NCBI GenBank assembly: GCA_017550335.1
Contig: JAFZPM010000038.1
Location: 1-44,286, forward strand
DNA: 44,286 nt
Direction of reading: 5' to 3'
Source: Paludibacteraceae bacterium
GTDB lineage: Bacteria; Bacteroidota; Bacteroidia; Bacteroidales; Paludibacteraceae
Part shown: one piece after another, positions 1-9,963 of the stretch
Layout of the letters: each line of letters begins with the position of its first letter
How positions within the stretch are numbered: the first letter of the stretch is position 1
Notes under the pieces: model-generated
What the model was told of the DNA's origin: nothing
Databases searched by the model: none
The model's input: only the letters and a program-made list of their open reading frames with translations
Made by a program: the position numbers and the translations under genes

Positions 1-3000
1 GATGGCGTAGGCCGCCTCGAGCGGTTCGTAGGTGATCGGTTCGATGAAGTAGCTCTTGCCGTCCTTGTCGTGGACGTGGACCATGTACTCCCCGTCGAGG
101 ATGGAGACGTCGGTGAGGTACTGGAGGGTGTCGCCCTCCTGTTTCTGCCGCTCCTTGTACCATTGGAAGGATAGGAACCTTCCCTCCCCGTTGCGGAGGA
201 TCACCACGTCGTTCCAAACCCTCACGTAGTAGCTCTTCTGCTTGTCGTCCGGCAGCATCACGTTGAAGACGAACTTCCTTTCGGCAAGATTACCCTCCTC
301 GTCGTACATCACCAGGGTGGCGTTGTATTCTCCCGGTTCGAGGTCCTTCGGACAGGTCAGACTGACCGTGCTGTCGTTGTCGACATCGCCTGTGCAGATG
401 GTGCGGTCTTGGTAACGCACCTCAAACTTCGAGCCTTCGCCGCCCGTGAGTTCATAGAATATCGTTTCGGAACCGCCCGGCAGGACGAGGTATAGATTCT
501 CCTCGACCGTCAGATGGAGCGGACCCCTCTCCTCGTTCACGATGAGGGTGTAGTTCACGACGCTGTCGCATCCGTTGACCGTCTGCAGCGTGTCGCTCCA
601 TGTGGCGTCCTGCGTGTAGGTGACGCCCTTCCAGGTGTAGCTGCCCTCCGCGATGATGGTCGTATCCACTGCTGAACCCTTGTGGATGGTCAGATGGTAG
701 GCGACGATGCTGTCGGCCCCGTCGGCGGTGGTCAGCGTGTCGTTCCACGATGCGCTTTCACGATAGATAATGCCCTCGAAGAGGAACGAGTCGCAGGCGG
801 ACAGCTCTTTGTCGACGACAATAGGGGCTGTTTCAATCGGTTGTATCTCAAGATGATACGTTACAATACTGTCGCAACCATAGGCGGTCTGCAACGTGTC
901 GCTCCAAGAAGCACTCTCCGTGTAGGTGATGCCTTGCCATGTGTAGCTGCCCTCCGCCGTGATGTTTTCCTCCGTGGTGACGCTCTTGTGGAGGGTCAGG
1001 TGGTAGGCGACGATGCTGTCTCCTTCATTGGAGGTCAGTGTGTCGTTCCAGGAGGCGTTCTCGGAGTAGGTGATTCCCTTGAACTCGTACGAGTCGCAGG
1101 CGGAGATCTCCTTGTTGACGATGATAGGGTTAGTCTCAACCGATTGTATGTCAAGATGATATATCACAACGCTGTCGCAACCATAGACCGTCTGGAGCGT
1201 GTCGTTCCAGGAAGCGTCCTCCGTGTAGGTGGTGCCCTTCCAGGAGAAGCTGCCTTCCGCGATGATGGTCGTATCCACCGTCACCCCTTTGTGGATGGTC
1301 AGGTGGTAGGTGATGATGCTGTCGCCTACGCTGGAGGTCAGTGTGTCGTTCCAGGATGTGTTCTCGGTGTAGGTGATTCCCTTGAACACGTAAGAGTCGC
1401 AGGCGGAGAGTACGGAGTCGGCCATGTTGTAGGCTGCACCCTTCTTCTCGTAGACGGCTGTGTAGTAGTAAGTGTCAGGGATAGGGAGGACGGTCAGTTC
1501 GTTGTCCCAGCCCACGAAGGTGTAGTCGTCGCCGATGAAAGGTTCCTCGCCCTTGTATTCAGGGACATTCTTGCAATCGACGGTGTCGCGCCAGAGCTCC
1601 GCGCCGCCAGGGTTTTGGAAGACGACGATTGGGGAACTGATGATGGTGAAGTTCGTAGGCACTTCGGACTCTCCATGCTTGTCGTACTTGCTGCCGCAAG
1701 GGAAGATGAAGGTGCCGGGACCGTCCACGCCACTTACCCAGTTATAGGTGGCGGATACGTCGTTGTCCAAGGTCATCACTCCGACTTTGATGTAGTTGAG
1801 GGATGTACATCCGTTAAACATATTGGCGTATGACAGTTCCGCCAATTGTGTGGCCGGCAATTCAGGCGCCTGGGTTAGGCTGGAACATCTCTCGAACATC
1901 TCGAAATAGCAATTTGTAGTCAATGTGGTGGCTGGCAATTCAGGTGCTGTCGAGAGTTTCACGCAATCCTTGAACATTCCCTCATAGCAATTTTCCGCCA
2001 GGATGGTGGCAGGAAGATCTGGAGGTGTAACCAAGCTCTCGCAATATGTGAACATGTTCATATAGCAGCTATTCTTCATCTCCGTGGCTGGCAGCTCAGG
2101 TGCCTGCGTTAGCGCATCACACTTATAGAACATCGAGACGTAGCAGTCTGTCGCCAATGTGGTGGCTGGCAATTCGGGAGCCTTGACGATCGACTGGCAA
2201 TCGTAGAACATGGTGTTATAACATCCTGAAGCCAATGTCGTGGCCGGCAAGGCTGGCGCATTCTCCAGTTTCCGGCAGGATAGGAACATGCTGGAATAGC
2301 AGTACGTTTTTAGCTCCATGGCTGGCAGCTCAGGTGCTTGCGTCAAGTTTTCGCAATACATGAACATGCGGGAATAACAAAATTCCGCCAATTCTGTGGC
2401 TGGCAATTCGGGAGCCGCTTCAAGACTGGCGCATTGATAGAACATGTTATCGTAGCATCCCGCAGTTAGTTTTTTGGCTGGTAATTCAGGAGCCGAGGTA
2501 AGGGACGAGCATCCAAAGAACAGATGGGTGAAGCAATAGTCGTTAGGGATCTCCGTAGAGGTTCCCTCGCCATCGATCAGACTCATCACGCTTCCGCTTG
2601 CTGCAATCGCACCCGTCATTTTGAACATTGTGTATGGATTGTTTTCTCCTCCAGTTGTGCTTCCATGGGCAAATCCTTCCGGATTATTTCCTTTGAAATA
2701 GACCTTGTCGCCCACGTTTTCTAGCGTCACTTTTTCGCCTTCACTCAAGGTGTGCCATGTCTTACCTTCGTCTATGGAGTACTGCACGTCAGGGGAGTTC
2801 CCGTTCTTGTTTTCGTACCATACGGTGGAACCTGCATCTTCTGCCGTGAAGCAGAGCCACTTGCCCGGCTCAGGGCTTCCCTCTTTCTCATAGACTGCGG
2901 TGTAGTAGTAAATATCCGGGATAGGGAGAACGGTCAGGTCTTTGTCCCAACCCAAGAAGGTGTAACCCTCCCTTGTAGGCTCCTCGCCCCTATATTCAGG

Positions 3001-6000
3001 GACTGTCTTGCAGTCGATGGTGTCTCTCTGCAGCACCGTGCTGTCCCAATCCTGGAAGATGACGATAGGGGAGCTGACAATCGTGAAGTTCGTTGGCACT
3101 TCGGAAACACCATGTTTGTCGTACTTGCTGCCGCAAGGGAAGACAAACAAGCCCTCGCCGTCGATGTCTTCCACCCATCTATCCGTGGCGTTTTTTTGGT
3201 TGTCCAATGTCATGACACCCACCTCGATATAATTCAAATTGGAGCATCCTTGGAACATCGAGTTGTAGCACTTGTATTCCAGATTCTCTGCCGGCAGTAC
3301 TATTGGGGAGGATAAACTCGAGCATCCGCTGAACATGCGATCATAACAAGCACTCGCCAGTGACATGGCAGGTAGAGCAGGAGCAGTCTCAGCGAGCGCA
3401 CAATCCTTGAACATGGAGGAATAACAATTATCCGCCATTTCTGTAGCCGGCAAATCCGGCAAGACCACCAAACTAGAGCACTTCTCGAACATGGAGGAGT
3501 AACAACCATCATAGACGTTTTCGGCTGGTAGTTTTGGCGCCTCCTTCAATTGCTTGCAGTTATAGAACATGGAGTAATAGCAATGAAACGCTATAACAGT
3601 GGCAGGCAGTTCTGGGGCCTTCTCCAAGGAGACACACTCCGAGAACATGGTTGAATAGCATTTATTTGCCAATGTGGTAGCCGGTAATTCAGGAGCTTGG
3701 CTCAAACTAGAGCATCCCCGGAACATACCCTCATAACAACTGTTCCTCAGCACGGTGGCAGGCAGCTCAGGCGCATGCGTAAGGAATTCCGCTCCCTCGA
3801 ACAGGTAGGCGAAGCAATAATCGCTCGGAATCGTGGTGGAACGTCCGATTCCATCCACCAAACTCATCACGCTACCACTGGCGGAAATCTCTCCCCCCTC
3901 CATGATGAAGAAGGAATATTGATTCGGATCCAAAGAGAAACCTTCCGGATTGTTTCCCCTCAGGTATACTTTCTTGCCGGCCCCATTCATCTCCACAGTG
4001 ACGTTAGGTTCCAGAGTCTGCCATGTGGCACCACCATCGGTGGAATATTGCACGTCAGGATGGTGCTGTCCGCGAGTTAAATAGGAGAAGGAGGCATTGT
4101 CCGATTCGGCGGTGAAGCACAGCCAGTTGTTGTTGGACGAATCTTCGTATATGGCAGTGTAGTAGTAAATGCCAGGTTCCGGATGCGTAGAGAGTTCAGG
4201 CTCCCAACCCATGAAGAGAAGTCCCTCCTTGTAGAATGGGGTCTCACCCTTGTATTCCGCTATCACGTCGCATCCGATGGTGTCTCGCCACAGCTCCGTG
4301 CTGTCCGGGTTCTGGAAGATGATAATCGGTGAACTGATGATGGTGAAGTTGTCCGGCACCTCCGAGATGCCATGCTTGTCGTATGTGCTACCGCAAGGGA
4401 AGATGAATACACCCTCGCCATCGATGCCCTCGACCCAATTTTCCGTGGCGGAGGAATCGTTATCCAAGGTCATGACGCCCACTTTGATGTAGTTCAAGCT
4501 GGTGCATCCATTGAACATGTTGGTGTAACAATTTCTGACAAGTGAGGTGGCCATCAAATCGGGCGCTTTCTTTATCTCGGTGCATCCTTTAAACATGTCG
4601 GAGTAGCATGCATTCGCCAACTCAGTGGCTGGCAATTCGGGCGCTTTCTCCAGCTTGGTGCAGTTGCTGAACATGCTTTTGTAGCATGTTTCCTCCAACT
4701 GGGTGGCTGGCAATTCGGGTGCGTCGGTCAAACTGGTGCAATTGGCAAACATGCAGTTGTAACAACTTTGAGCCAATTTAGTGGCTGGCAGTTCTGTCGT
4801 CTTTTCCAAACTGGTACAGTTGATGAACATGGCGGAATAGCAATATACATCCAACTCAGTGGCTGGCAATTCTGGCATGGTGGTCAAGTTCGGACATTCC
4901 CCAAACATGCGGAAATAACATCGATTCGTCAACTTAGTGGCAGGCAATTGAGGCGCTTTTGTGAGAGCGGTACAACTGGAGAACAAGTATGAAAAACAAT
5001 ATTCACAAGGAATCGTGTCGGCTTCTCCCACACCATCGATGAGACTCATCACACTTCCTGAGGCGGCAATACGTCCCGTCATGTAGAATGTTGTGTTATG
5101 TGTGTTTGCCGCTATTTCTGGATTTTGCGACGCAAGTATCGTATACCCGATCGTATGTGAGAAACCGTCAGGATTGACTCCCTTGACATAGACTTTATCT
5201 CCGGTTTTCTTCAACACCAGATGTTGCTGGTCAGCCCAAGTTTCCCATGTCTCTCCATTGTCCAGGGAGTATTGTATATCCGGTTGGTTGTTCGTGTTTA
5301 CGAACCACACGACTGAGCTATCCATTTCGGCGGTGAAACAGAGCCATTTGCCTGGTGCAGGGTCTTCCTCTTCGTATTGAGCGGTATAGTAGTAGACGTC
5401 CGCCTCTTCGATCACATCCAACTCTGGGTCCCACCCTATGAAGTTGGACGGAAGCGGGTCGCCTCCATACACAGGTGTATCGCCACAATTGATGGTGTCG
5501 CTCCAAAGCACTGTGCTGTCTTCGTTCTGGAAAATGACAATCGGAGAGGATTTGATGGTGAAATTAACCGGCACTTGGGAAATTCCATGCTTGTCATATC
5601 TGCTACCACAAGGGAAGATGAAAATTCCTTCTCCGTTCACACTTCCTACCCACTTGTTCGTGGCACCCGCCAATTGGTCCGTCAAATCCAAGGAAAACGA
5701 AGAAGCTTGGTAATCCAACGACATGACGCCCACTTTGATGTAATTCAGGCTGGTACATCCATTGAACATGTTGTTATAACAACCTTCGACGAGACTTTCG
5801 GCTGGTAGATCGGGAGCTTTCACCAAACTGGAGCATCCCTTGAACATGCCGGAATAACATTTCTCTTTTAATTCTGTGGCTGGCAATTCCGGTGCCACCG
5901 ACAGACTGGCGCAGTCCGAAAACATGCTGCTGTAACATGCGTATTCCAAATCCATGGCAGGCAATGCGGGAGCTTCGGTTAGACCGGTGCAACCAGTGAA

Positions 6001-9000
6001 CATGCCACTATAGCAAGCCGAGTCCATCTTAGTGGCTGGTAGTTCAGGTGCTTTAGTCAAACTTGAACATCCCGAGAACATGCCAGCATAACATTGGGAG
6101 GACATCTCGGTGGCTGGCAATTCGGGAGCACTCGTCAGACTTTTACAATCGCCGAACATGTGGAGATAGCAAAGGTCGCTCGTTTTTTTCGCAGGTATTG
6201 CGGGTGCGTTGACCAAAGACGAACATGAGGTGAACATCAAATAACAGCATTCTCTCGCTGGCGTGAACTCCGGGAAATCCGGCACATCGGTCAGATTTGA
6301 GCAAGCCAAGTACATGTAGGCGTAGCAACTTTGTTTCAGTTCAGTGGCTGGCAATTCTGCGGCTTTTTTCAGGCTGGTGCAAGCGGAGAACATTAGGCAA
6401 TAGCAACTGTCCGCCAATTCAGTGGCTGGCAGCTCGGGAGCCTCTGTTAAGCTTGTACATGCCGAGAACATGGTTTCATAGCAAGCAGCCGCCATCTTGG
6501 TGGCCGGCAATTCGGAAATTTGGGTCAATGCCGAGCAACCGCTGAACATATTCTGATAGCACCTTCTGGCCAATGAAGTGGATTTCAGTTCGGGGGTCTT
6601 TGTTAGACTCGAACACCCTGAGAACATAGAGGAATAACAATCCTCCTTCATCTCGGTGGCTGGCAGTTCCGGAGCATATAGAAGATTAGCGCATTTGCCA
6701 AACATATTGTAATAACACCCAACCGTCAATTTGGTGGCGGGCAGTTCCGGTGGGGTAAGAAGCGCATTACAGCCAGAGAAAAGGTTGGCGAAGCAGTAGT
6801 TGCCAGGGATCTCGGTAGAGGTTCCTTCTCCATCCACGAGGCTCATCACGCTACCGCTGGCCTCTATTTTCCCGCTCATCACGAATTGGGTATATTCTTG
6901 CGTCGACGAAGAGAATCCATTCGGATTGACTCCCTTGAAGAAGATCCTATCTCCCTCCGCCGCCAGCTCAATGTAACCAGTCGCTGGCATTACATTCCAC
7001 GTTTTCCCCTCATCGATGGAATATTGTAGGTTCGGTGTATTTCCGCCAGCGTTCATGCACGAGACGATGGAGTTGGCCTCTTGGGCGGTGAAGCAGAGCC
7101 AATTGCCTGGTGGGGGAAGAATCGCCTTATCGTATTGCGCCACGTAATAATAGATATCCGGATCGTCGAGGCGAGCCAATTCCTTGTCCCATCGCACGAA
7201 GACATGCTCGTCGTCCAAATACGGCACCTCTTCCCCGAAGTCAGGTGTTTCGCCGCAGTCGATGGTGTCCCGTTTCAGCACCGTGCCGTCCGGATTCATG
7301 AAGACGATGATAGGAGAACTGATGATGTCGAAATTCGTCGGCACCTCGGAGGCTCCATGCTTGTCGTATGTGCTACCGCAAGGGAAGATGAACTTGCCGG
7401 GACCGTCCACCATTGCCACCCATCCCGAAAAGGCGTTGGTGGTATTATCCAATGTCTTGATACCTACTCTGATGTAGTTCAATTTATTGCACGAATAGAA
7501 CATCATGAAACAGCTCAACGAATCCAGCGTCGTTGCGGCTATATAAGGCGCAGTCTCTATGCTATAACACCTTTCGAACATGCAGAAATAACAGTCTTTC
7601 TCGAGTTTTAAAGCGGGCAATACCGACGGTGCTTTCGCCAAGTTGTCACATGCGCAGAACATGTTCGAATAGCAACTTCGCGCCAATTTGGTGGCTGGCA
7701 GTTCGGGTGCTTGGATAAGGTTCGTACAATTGCTGAACATGGTCGCGTAACAATACGGGGTCATCTCCTTCGCTGGAAGTTCCATCGCTTGGGTTAGGCT
7801 TGTACATTGCAAGAACATAGCAGTATAACAACCATCTGTCAAGGTGGTGGCGGGTAGTTTTTGGACCTCCATCAGACTCGAGCAATGTGCAAACATTCCA
7901 TCATAGCAACTATCGGCCAATGTTCTGGCAGGCAGCTCTGGCATTTTGGTCAGACTGATGCAGCTATCGAACATGTGTGTATAACAATTACTTTCCAATT
8001 TCGTGGCGGGTAGTTCCGGCGCCTTTGTGAGGGTCTGGCAACCTGCGAATAAACGGTTGAAGCATTCTCTGTTAGGAATCTCCAGACTTGCTCCCTTTCC
8101 GTCGATGAGGCTCATCACACTACCGCTGGCGGCGATTTTCCCAGTCATGGAGAATTGTGTCCTTTGCGTATCATTGGAGAATCCATTCGGGTTGTTTCCC
8201 CGGAAATAGACTCGGTCACCCACGTTCTCTAACGTGATTGTTATCCCCTCGTCCAATTGCGTCCAACCATTGTCCGGGTTGCGGGAGAATTCCACGTTAG
8301 GATTGTTGCCATTCTTATTGATGTATTGGATTTGGGCCCCAGCCTCCTCCGCTGTGAAACAGAGGTAGTCGACAGCGTTCGGGTCATACGTCCGCTCGTA
8401 TTCCGCTGTCACAAAAATATATTTCTCACCGTTGTATTGAATGGAGGATAGCTCAGTGTCCCATCCGATGAATTTGCGGTTTTCCCCATAGGTTGGGGTT
8501 TCTACCCCATGGTACGCTGGCGTTTCGCCACAGTCGATGGTGTCCTGCTCCAGCACCATCTTGTCAGGGTTCTGGAAGATGACGATGAATTGGGGCGCAC
8601 GGATCTCGAAGTTGTCCGGCACCGCCGATATGCCATGCTTGTTGTATGTGCTGCCGCAAGGGAAGACGAAGATTCCGTCATTTTCCACGTTGAAGACCCA
8701 TTCCGACGTCGCATCAGCATCCGCTTCCAAGTCTTTCGTGCCCACCTCGATATAGTTCAGGCTGGTACATCCTTGGAACATCCCCTTGTAACAATCTGTT
8801 TCCAGTGTGGCGGCCGGTAGAAGAGGCGCTTTCTCGAGGCTGGCGCAGTTCTTGAACATCCATTGGTAGCAACTCTTTTTTAGTGCGCTGGCTGGCAATT
8901 CGGATGCGATGGCTAGTCCCGTACATCCCTCGAACATCCTTGAATAACAGAAATCCTCCATCTGGGTGGCTGGTAGTTCCGGCATGCTCAGAAGTGCAGT

Positions 9001-9963
9001 GCAGGCATTGAACATGCCTGTGTAACAGTATCTTGCCAACTGGGTGGCTGGTAGTGCGGGTGCTTCCGTCAACTTCGAGCAGCTCTCGAACATGTTTTCA
9101 TAGCAGTTCTCCGCCAATTGGGTGGCCGGCAACGCGGGTGCCTCGGTGATCATGCACATCGAGAACATGCCCTCATAGCAGTGTGGAGCCAATATCGGGG
9201 CTGGCAGTTCCGGGGCTTTCTTCAGACCCATACATGTGTTGAACATGTTGGAGTAACATCCTATCGCCAACCGGGTGGATGGCAACACTGGCGCCTCGGT
9301 CAGAAACAGACAGGTACGGAACATGCCGGAGTAGCAGTATTCAGCCAATTGGTTGGCTGGCAATTCCGGCGCTTGGGTGATGCCTGTTGCCCTGAACATA
9401 TCTTGGTAGCATCCCCGTTCCAAAGTGGTGGCGGGCAGTTCCGGGGCTTTCGCCATATAGACGCAGTTCTCGAACATCGAGGCGTAGCAGTACTTCGTCA
9501 AAGTGGTGGCGGGTAGCTCCGGCGCCTGTTGGAGGTCCTGGCAATCCTTGAATAACCCATAGAAACAGTAATCCGCGGGAATCACGGTGGAGGTGCCTTC
9601 CCCGTCAATCAGGCTCATCACGCTACCACTGGCGGAGACATATCCGTTTATGACGAAGTGTGGGGCTCCTGATTTCCCGTATGGGCGACTTTCGTCGTAT
9701 TGACCCTTGAAAAGGACTTTCTCCACTCCTTCTTCTCCTTCTTTGTCTAATGTGATGCTTGTCGTGTTCGTCATCGTTTCCCATGTCTGTCCGTCATCCA
9801 GCGAATATTGGATGTTCAAAGATCCTGCATTTTCACAACGAATTTCCGGCCACCCATCCGTGGCGGAGAGGCATAGATAGTTGGCCGCTGTCCCATGGAA
9901 GAACGACATTAAAAGCATAAGCAAGGTGACGAAGCACCTGCAACGATTATCGATGTTTGTCAT
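1..9963 (-). CDS. Giant secreted BspA-like leucine-rich-repeat surface protein (C-terminus beyond the left edge)
   Basis: One open frame from ATG at 9963 to base 1 gives 3321 codons without a stop; the frame agrees at both ends and at a checked point in the middle. Residues 1-27 look like a signal peptide (hydrophobic FVTLLMLLMSFFHG, cleavage near GTAA). Six blocks begin near residues 28, 531, 952, 1536, 1945 and 2365. Each has a header (xWLCFTAE, QYS-D-G-TW, KGxNPxGFS, SGSVMSLIDG), an array of 26-residue repeats (APELPAT-L---CY--MF--C-SL) and a tail (NYIKVGVMTLDN, FPCGSxYDKHG, then an InlB-like C-TPxYxGE...GWD). Residues about 2845-3145 are CDSY/EGSxxWKG repeats, and the following FQWYK...LDGEYMVHV region resembles the domain preceding T9SS sorting signals. 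The repeats match the TpLRR (BspA) family in layout. Role inferred: cell-surface adhesion or binding. The missing end probably holds the sorting domain. Confidence 0.9.
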   Translation of the reverse strand, partial: MTNIDNRCRCFVTLLMLLMSFFHGTAANYLCLSATDGWPEIRCENAGSLNIQYSLDDGQTWETMTNTTSITLDKEGEEGVEKVLFKGQYDESRPYGKSGAPHFVINGYVSASGSVMSLIDGEGTSTVIPADYCFYGLFKDCQDLQQAPELPATTLTKYCYASMFENCVYMAKAPELPATTLERGCYQDMFRATGITQAPELPANQLAEYCYSGMFRTCLFLTEAPVLPSTRLAIGCYSNMFNTCMGLKKAPELPAPILAPHCYEGMFSMCMITEAPALPATQLAENCYENMFESCSKLTEAPALPATQLARYCYTGMFNACTALLSMPELPATQMEDFCYSRMFEGCTGLAIASELPASALKKSCYQWMFKNCASLEKAPLLPAATLETDCYKGMFQGCTSLNYIEVGTKDLEADADATSEWVFNVENDGIFVFPCGSTYNKHGISAVPDNFEIRAPQFIVIFQNPDKMVLEQDTIDCGETPAYHGVETPTYGENRKFIGWDTELSSIQYNGEKYIFVTAEYERTYDPNAVDYLCFTAEEAGAQIQYINKNGNNPNVEFSRNPDNGWTQLDEGITITLENVGDRVYFRGNNPNGFSNDTQRTQFSMTGKIAASGSVMSLIDGKGASLEIPNRECFNRLFAGCQTLTKAPELPATKLESNCYTHMFDSCISLTKMPELPARTLADSCYDGMFAHCSSLMEVQKLPATTLTDGCYTAMFLQCTSLTQAMELPAKEMTPYCYATMFSNCTNLIQAPELPATKLARSCYSNMFCACDNLAKAPSVLPALKLEKDCYFCMFERCYSIETAPYIAATTLDSLSCFMMFYSCNKLNYIRVGIKTLDNTTNAFSGWVAMVDGPGKFIFPCGSTYDKHGASEVPTNFDIISSPIIVFMNPDGTVLKRDTIDCGETPDFGEEVPYLDDEHVFVRWDKELARLDDPDIYYYVAQYDKAILPPPGNWLCFTAQEANSIVSCMNAGGNTPNLQYSIDEGKTWNVMPATGYIELAAEGDRIFFKGVNPNGFSSSTQEYTQFVMSGKIEASGSVMSLVDGEGTSTEIPGNYCFANLFSGCNALLTPPELPATKLTVGCYYNMFGKCANLLYAPELPATEMKEDCYSSMFSGCSSLTKTPELKSTSLARRCYQNMFSGCSALTQISELPATKMAAACYETMFSACTSLTEAPELPATELADSCYCLMFSACTSLKKAAELPATELKQSCYAYMYLACSNLTDVPDFPEFTPARECCYLMFTSCSSLVNAPAIPAKKTSDLCYLHMFGDCKSLTSAPELPATEMSSQCYAGMFSGCSSLTKAPELPATKMDSACYSGMFTGCTGLTEAPALPAMDLEYACYSSMFSDCASLSVAPELPATELKEKCYSGMFKGCSSLVKAPDLPAESLVEGCYNNMFNGCTSLNYIKVGVMSLDYQASSFSLDLTDQLAGATNKWVGSVNGEGIFIFPCGSRYDKHGISQVPVNFTIKSSPIVIFQNEDSTVLWSDTINCGDTPVYGGDPLPSNFIGWDPELDVIEEADVYYYTAQYEEEDPAPGKWLCFTAEMDSSVVWFVNTNNQPDIQYSLDNGETWETWADQQHLVLKKTGDKVYVKGVNPDGFSHTIGYTILASQNPEIAANTHNTTFYMTGRIAASGSVMSLIDGVGEADTIPCEYCFSYLFSSCTALTKAPQLPATKLTNRCYFRMFGECPNLTTMPELPATELDVYCYSAMFINCTSLEKTTELPATKLAQSCYNCMFANCTSLTDAPELPATQLEETCYKSMFSNCTKLEKAPELPATELANACYSDMFKGCTEIKKAPDLMATSLVRNCYTNMFNGCTSLNYIKVGVMTLDNDSSATENWVEGIDGEGVFIFPCGSTYDKHGISEVPDNFTIISSPIIIFQNPDSTELWRDTIGCDVIAEYKGETPFYKEGLLFMGWEPELSTHPEPGIYYYTAIYEDSSNNNWLCFTAESDNASFSYLTRGQHHPDVQYSTDGGATWQTLEPNVTVEMNGAGKKVYLRGNNPEGFSLDPNQYSFFIMEGGEISASGSVMSLVDGIGRSTTIPSDYCFAYLFEGAEFLTHAPELPATVLRNSCYEGMFRGCSSLSQAPELPATTLANKCYSTMFSECVSLEKAPELPATVIAFHCYYSMFYNCKQLKEAPKLPAENVYDGCYSSMFEKCSSLVVLPDLPATEMADNCYSSMFKDCALAETAPALPAMSLASACYDRMFSGCSSLSSPIVLPAENLEYKCYNSMFQGCSNLNYIEVGVMTLDNQKNATDRWVEDIDGEGLFVFPCGSKYDKHGVSEVPTNFTIVSSPIVIFQDWDSTVLQRDTIDCKTVPEYRGEEPTREGYTFLGWDKDLTVLPIPDIYYYTAVYEKEGSPEPGKWLCFTAEDAGSTVWYENKNGNSPDVQYSIDEGKTWHTLSEGEKVTLENVGDKVYFKGNNPEGFAHGSTTGGENNPYTMFKMTGAIAASGSVMSLIDGEGTSTEIPNDYCFTHLFFGCSSLTSAPELPAKKLTAGCYDNMFYQCASLEAAPELPATELAEFCYSRMFMYCENLTQAPELPAMELKTYCYSSMFLSCRKLENAPALPATTLASGCYNTMFYDCQSIVKAPELPATTLATDCYVSMFYKCDALTQAPELPATEMKNSCYMNMFTYCESLVTPPDLPATILAENCYEGMFKDCVKLSTAPELPATTLTTNCYFEMFERCSSLTQAPELPATQLAELSYANMFNGCTSLNYIKVGVMTLDNDVSATYNWVSGVDGPGTFIFPCGSKYDKHGESEVPTNFTIISSPIVVFQNPGGAELWRDTVDCKNVPEYKGEEPFIGDDYTFVGWDNELTVLPIPDTYYYTAVYEKKGAAYNMADSVLSACDSYVFKGITYTENTSWNDTLTSSVGDSIITYHLTIHKGVTVDTTIIAEGSFSWKGTTYTEDASWNDTLQTVYGCDSVVIYHLDIQSVETNPIIVNKEISACDSYEFKGITYSENASWNDTLTSNEGDSIVAYHLTLHKSVTTEENITAEGSYTWQGITYTESASWSDTLQTAYGCDSIVTYHLEIQPIETAPIVVDKELSACDSFLFEGIIYRESASWNDTLTTADGADSIVAYHLTIHKGSAVDTTIIAEGSYTWKGVTYTQDATWSDTLQTVNGCDSVVNYTLIVNEERGPLHLTVEENLYLVLPGGSETIFYELTGGEGSKFEVRYQDRTICTGDVDNDSTVSLTCPKDLEPGEYNATLVMYDEEGNLAERKFVFNVMLPDDKQKSYYVRVWNDVVILRNGEGRFLSFQWYKERQKQEGDTLQYLTDVSILDGEYMVHVHDKDGKSYFIEPITYEPLEAAYAI
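525..1425 (-). repeat. Three tandem pairs of CDSY / EGSxxWKG repeats
   Basis: Three copies of a roughly 102-residue pair recur at 303-306 base spacing. The first half of each pair reads SACDSYxFKGITYxENxSWNDTL and the second EGSxxWKGxTYTxxASWxDTLQTxxGCDS. Such repeats are common near the C-termini of large Bacteroidota surface proteins, where they probably act as stalk modules. Confidence 0.8.
1800..2520 (-). repeat. Leucine-rich repeat array, block 6 (9 units)
   Basis: Nine 78-base units. The last has lost the first cysteine of the CY pair (AELSYANMF). This is the most C-terminal array, ahead of the final tail and the CDSY repeats. Edges are approximate. Confidence 0.85.
3240..3800 (-). repeat. 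Leucine-rich repeat array, block 5 (7 units)
   Basis: Seven 78-base units. Later copies vary at the LPA motif (LPAENVYDG, LPAENLEYK). Edges are approximate. Confidence 0.85.
4490..4990 (-). repeat. Leucine-rich repeat array, block 4 (6 units, shortest)
   Basis: Six 78-base units between the fourth header and its tail. The sequences stay close to consensus (TELPATKLAQSCYNCMF and similar). Edges are approximate. Confidence 0.85.
5770..6785 (-). repeat. Leucine-rich repeat array, block 3 (13 units, longest)
   Basis: Thirteen 78-base units make this the longest array in the protein. One unit (VPDFPEFTPARECCYLMF) has drifted from the consensus, with a CC pair in place of the usual single Cys. 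Edges are approximate. Confidence 0.85.
7490..8060 (-). repeat. Leucine-rich repeat array, block 2 (7 units)
   Basis: Seven 78-base units follow the second header domain. The last is degenerate (IAATTLDSLSCFMMF), and one unit carries an extra residue (APSVLPALKL). Edges are approximate. Confidence 0.85.
8755..9560 (-). repeat. Leucine-rich repeat array, block 1 (10 units)
   Basis: Ten units of about 78 bases encode the pattern APELPATxLxxxCYxxMFxxC. Two units are one residue short (RATGITQ and SMCMITE junctions). The array is the N-terminal-most of six in the giant protein and ends at GCTSLNYIEVG. Edges are approximate. Confidence 0.85.

Noticed and set aside
682..1833. Plus-strand 383-codon open frame antisense to the giant gene
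   Set aside because: It mirrors the tandem repeats of the minus-strand gene; its repetitive content follows from the repeats on the other strand and it has no independent domain or promoter.
2752..3315. Plus-strand 187-codon open frame inside the giant gene
   Set aside because: The same frame recurs antisense to the repeated tail of every block (for example near 5377 and 7081), so it is a shadow of the block structure.
1810..9540. Regular 78-base repeats that could suggest a CRISPR array
   Set aside because: The repeats are in-frame coding units without spacers of unrelated sequence; they translate to leucine-rich repeats.
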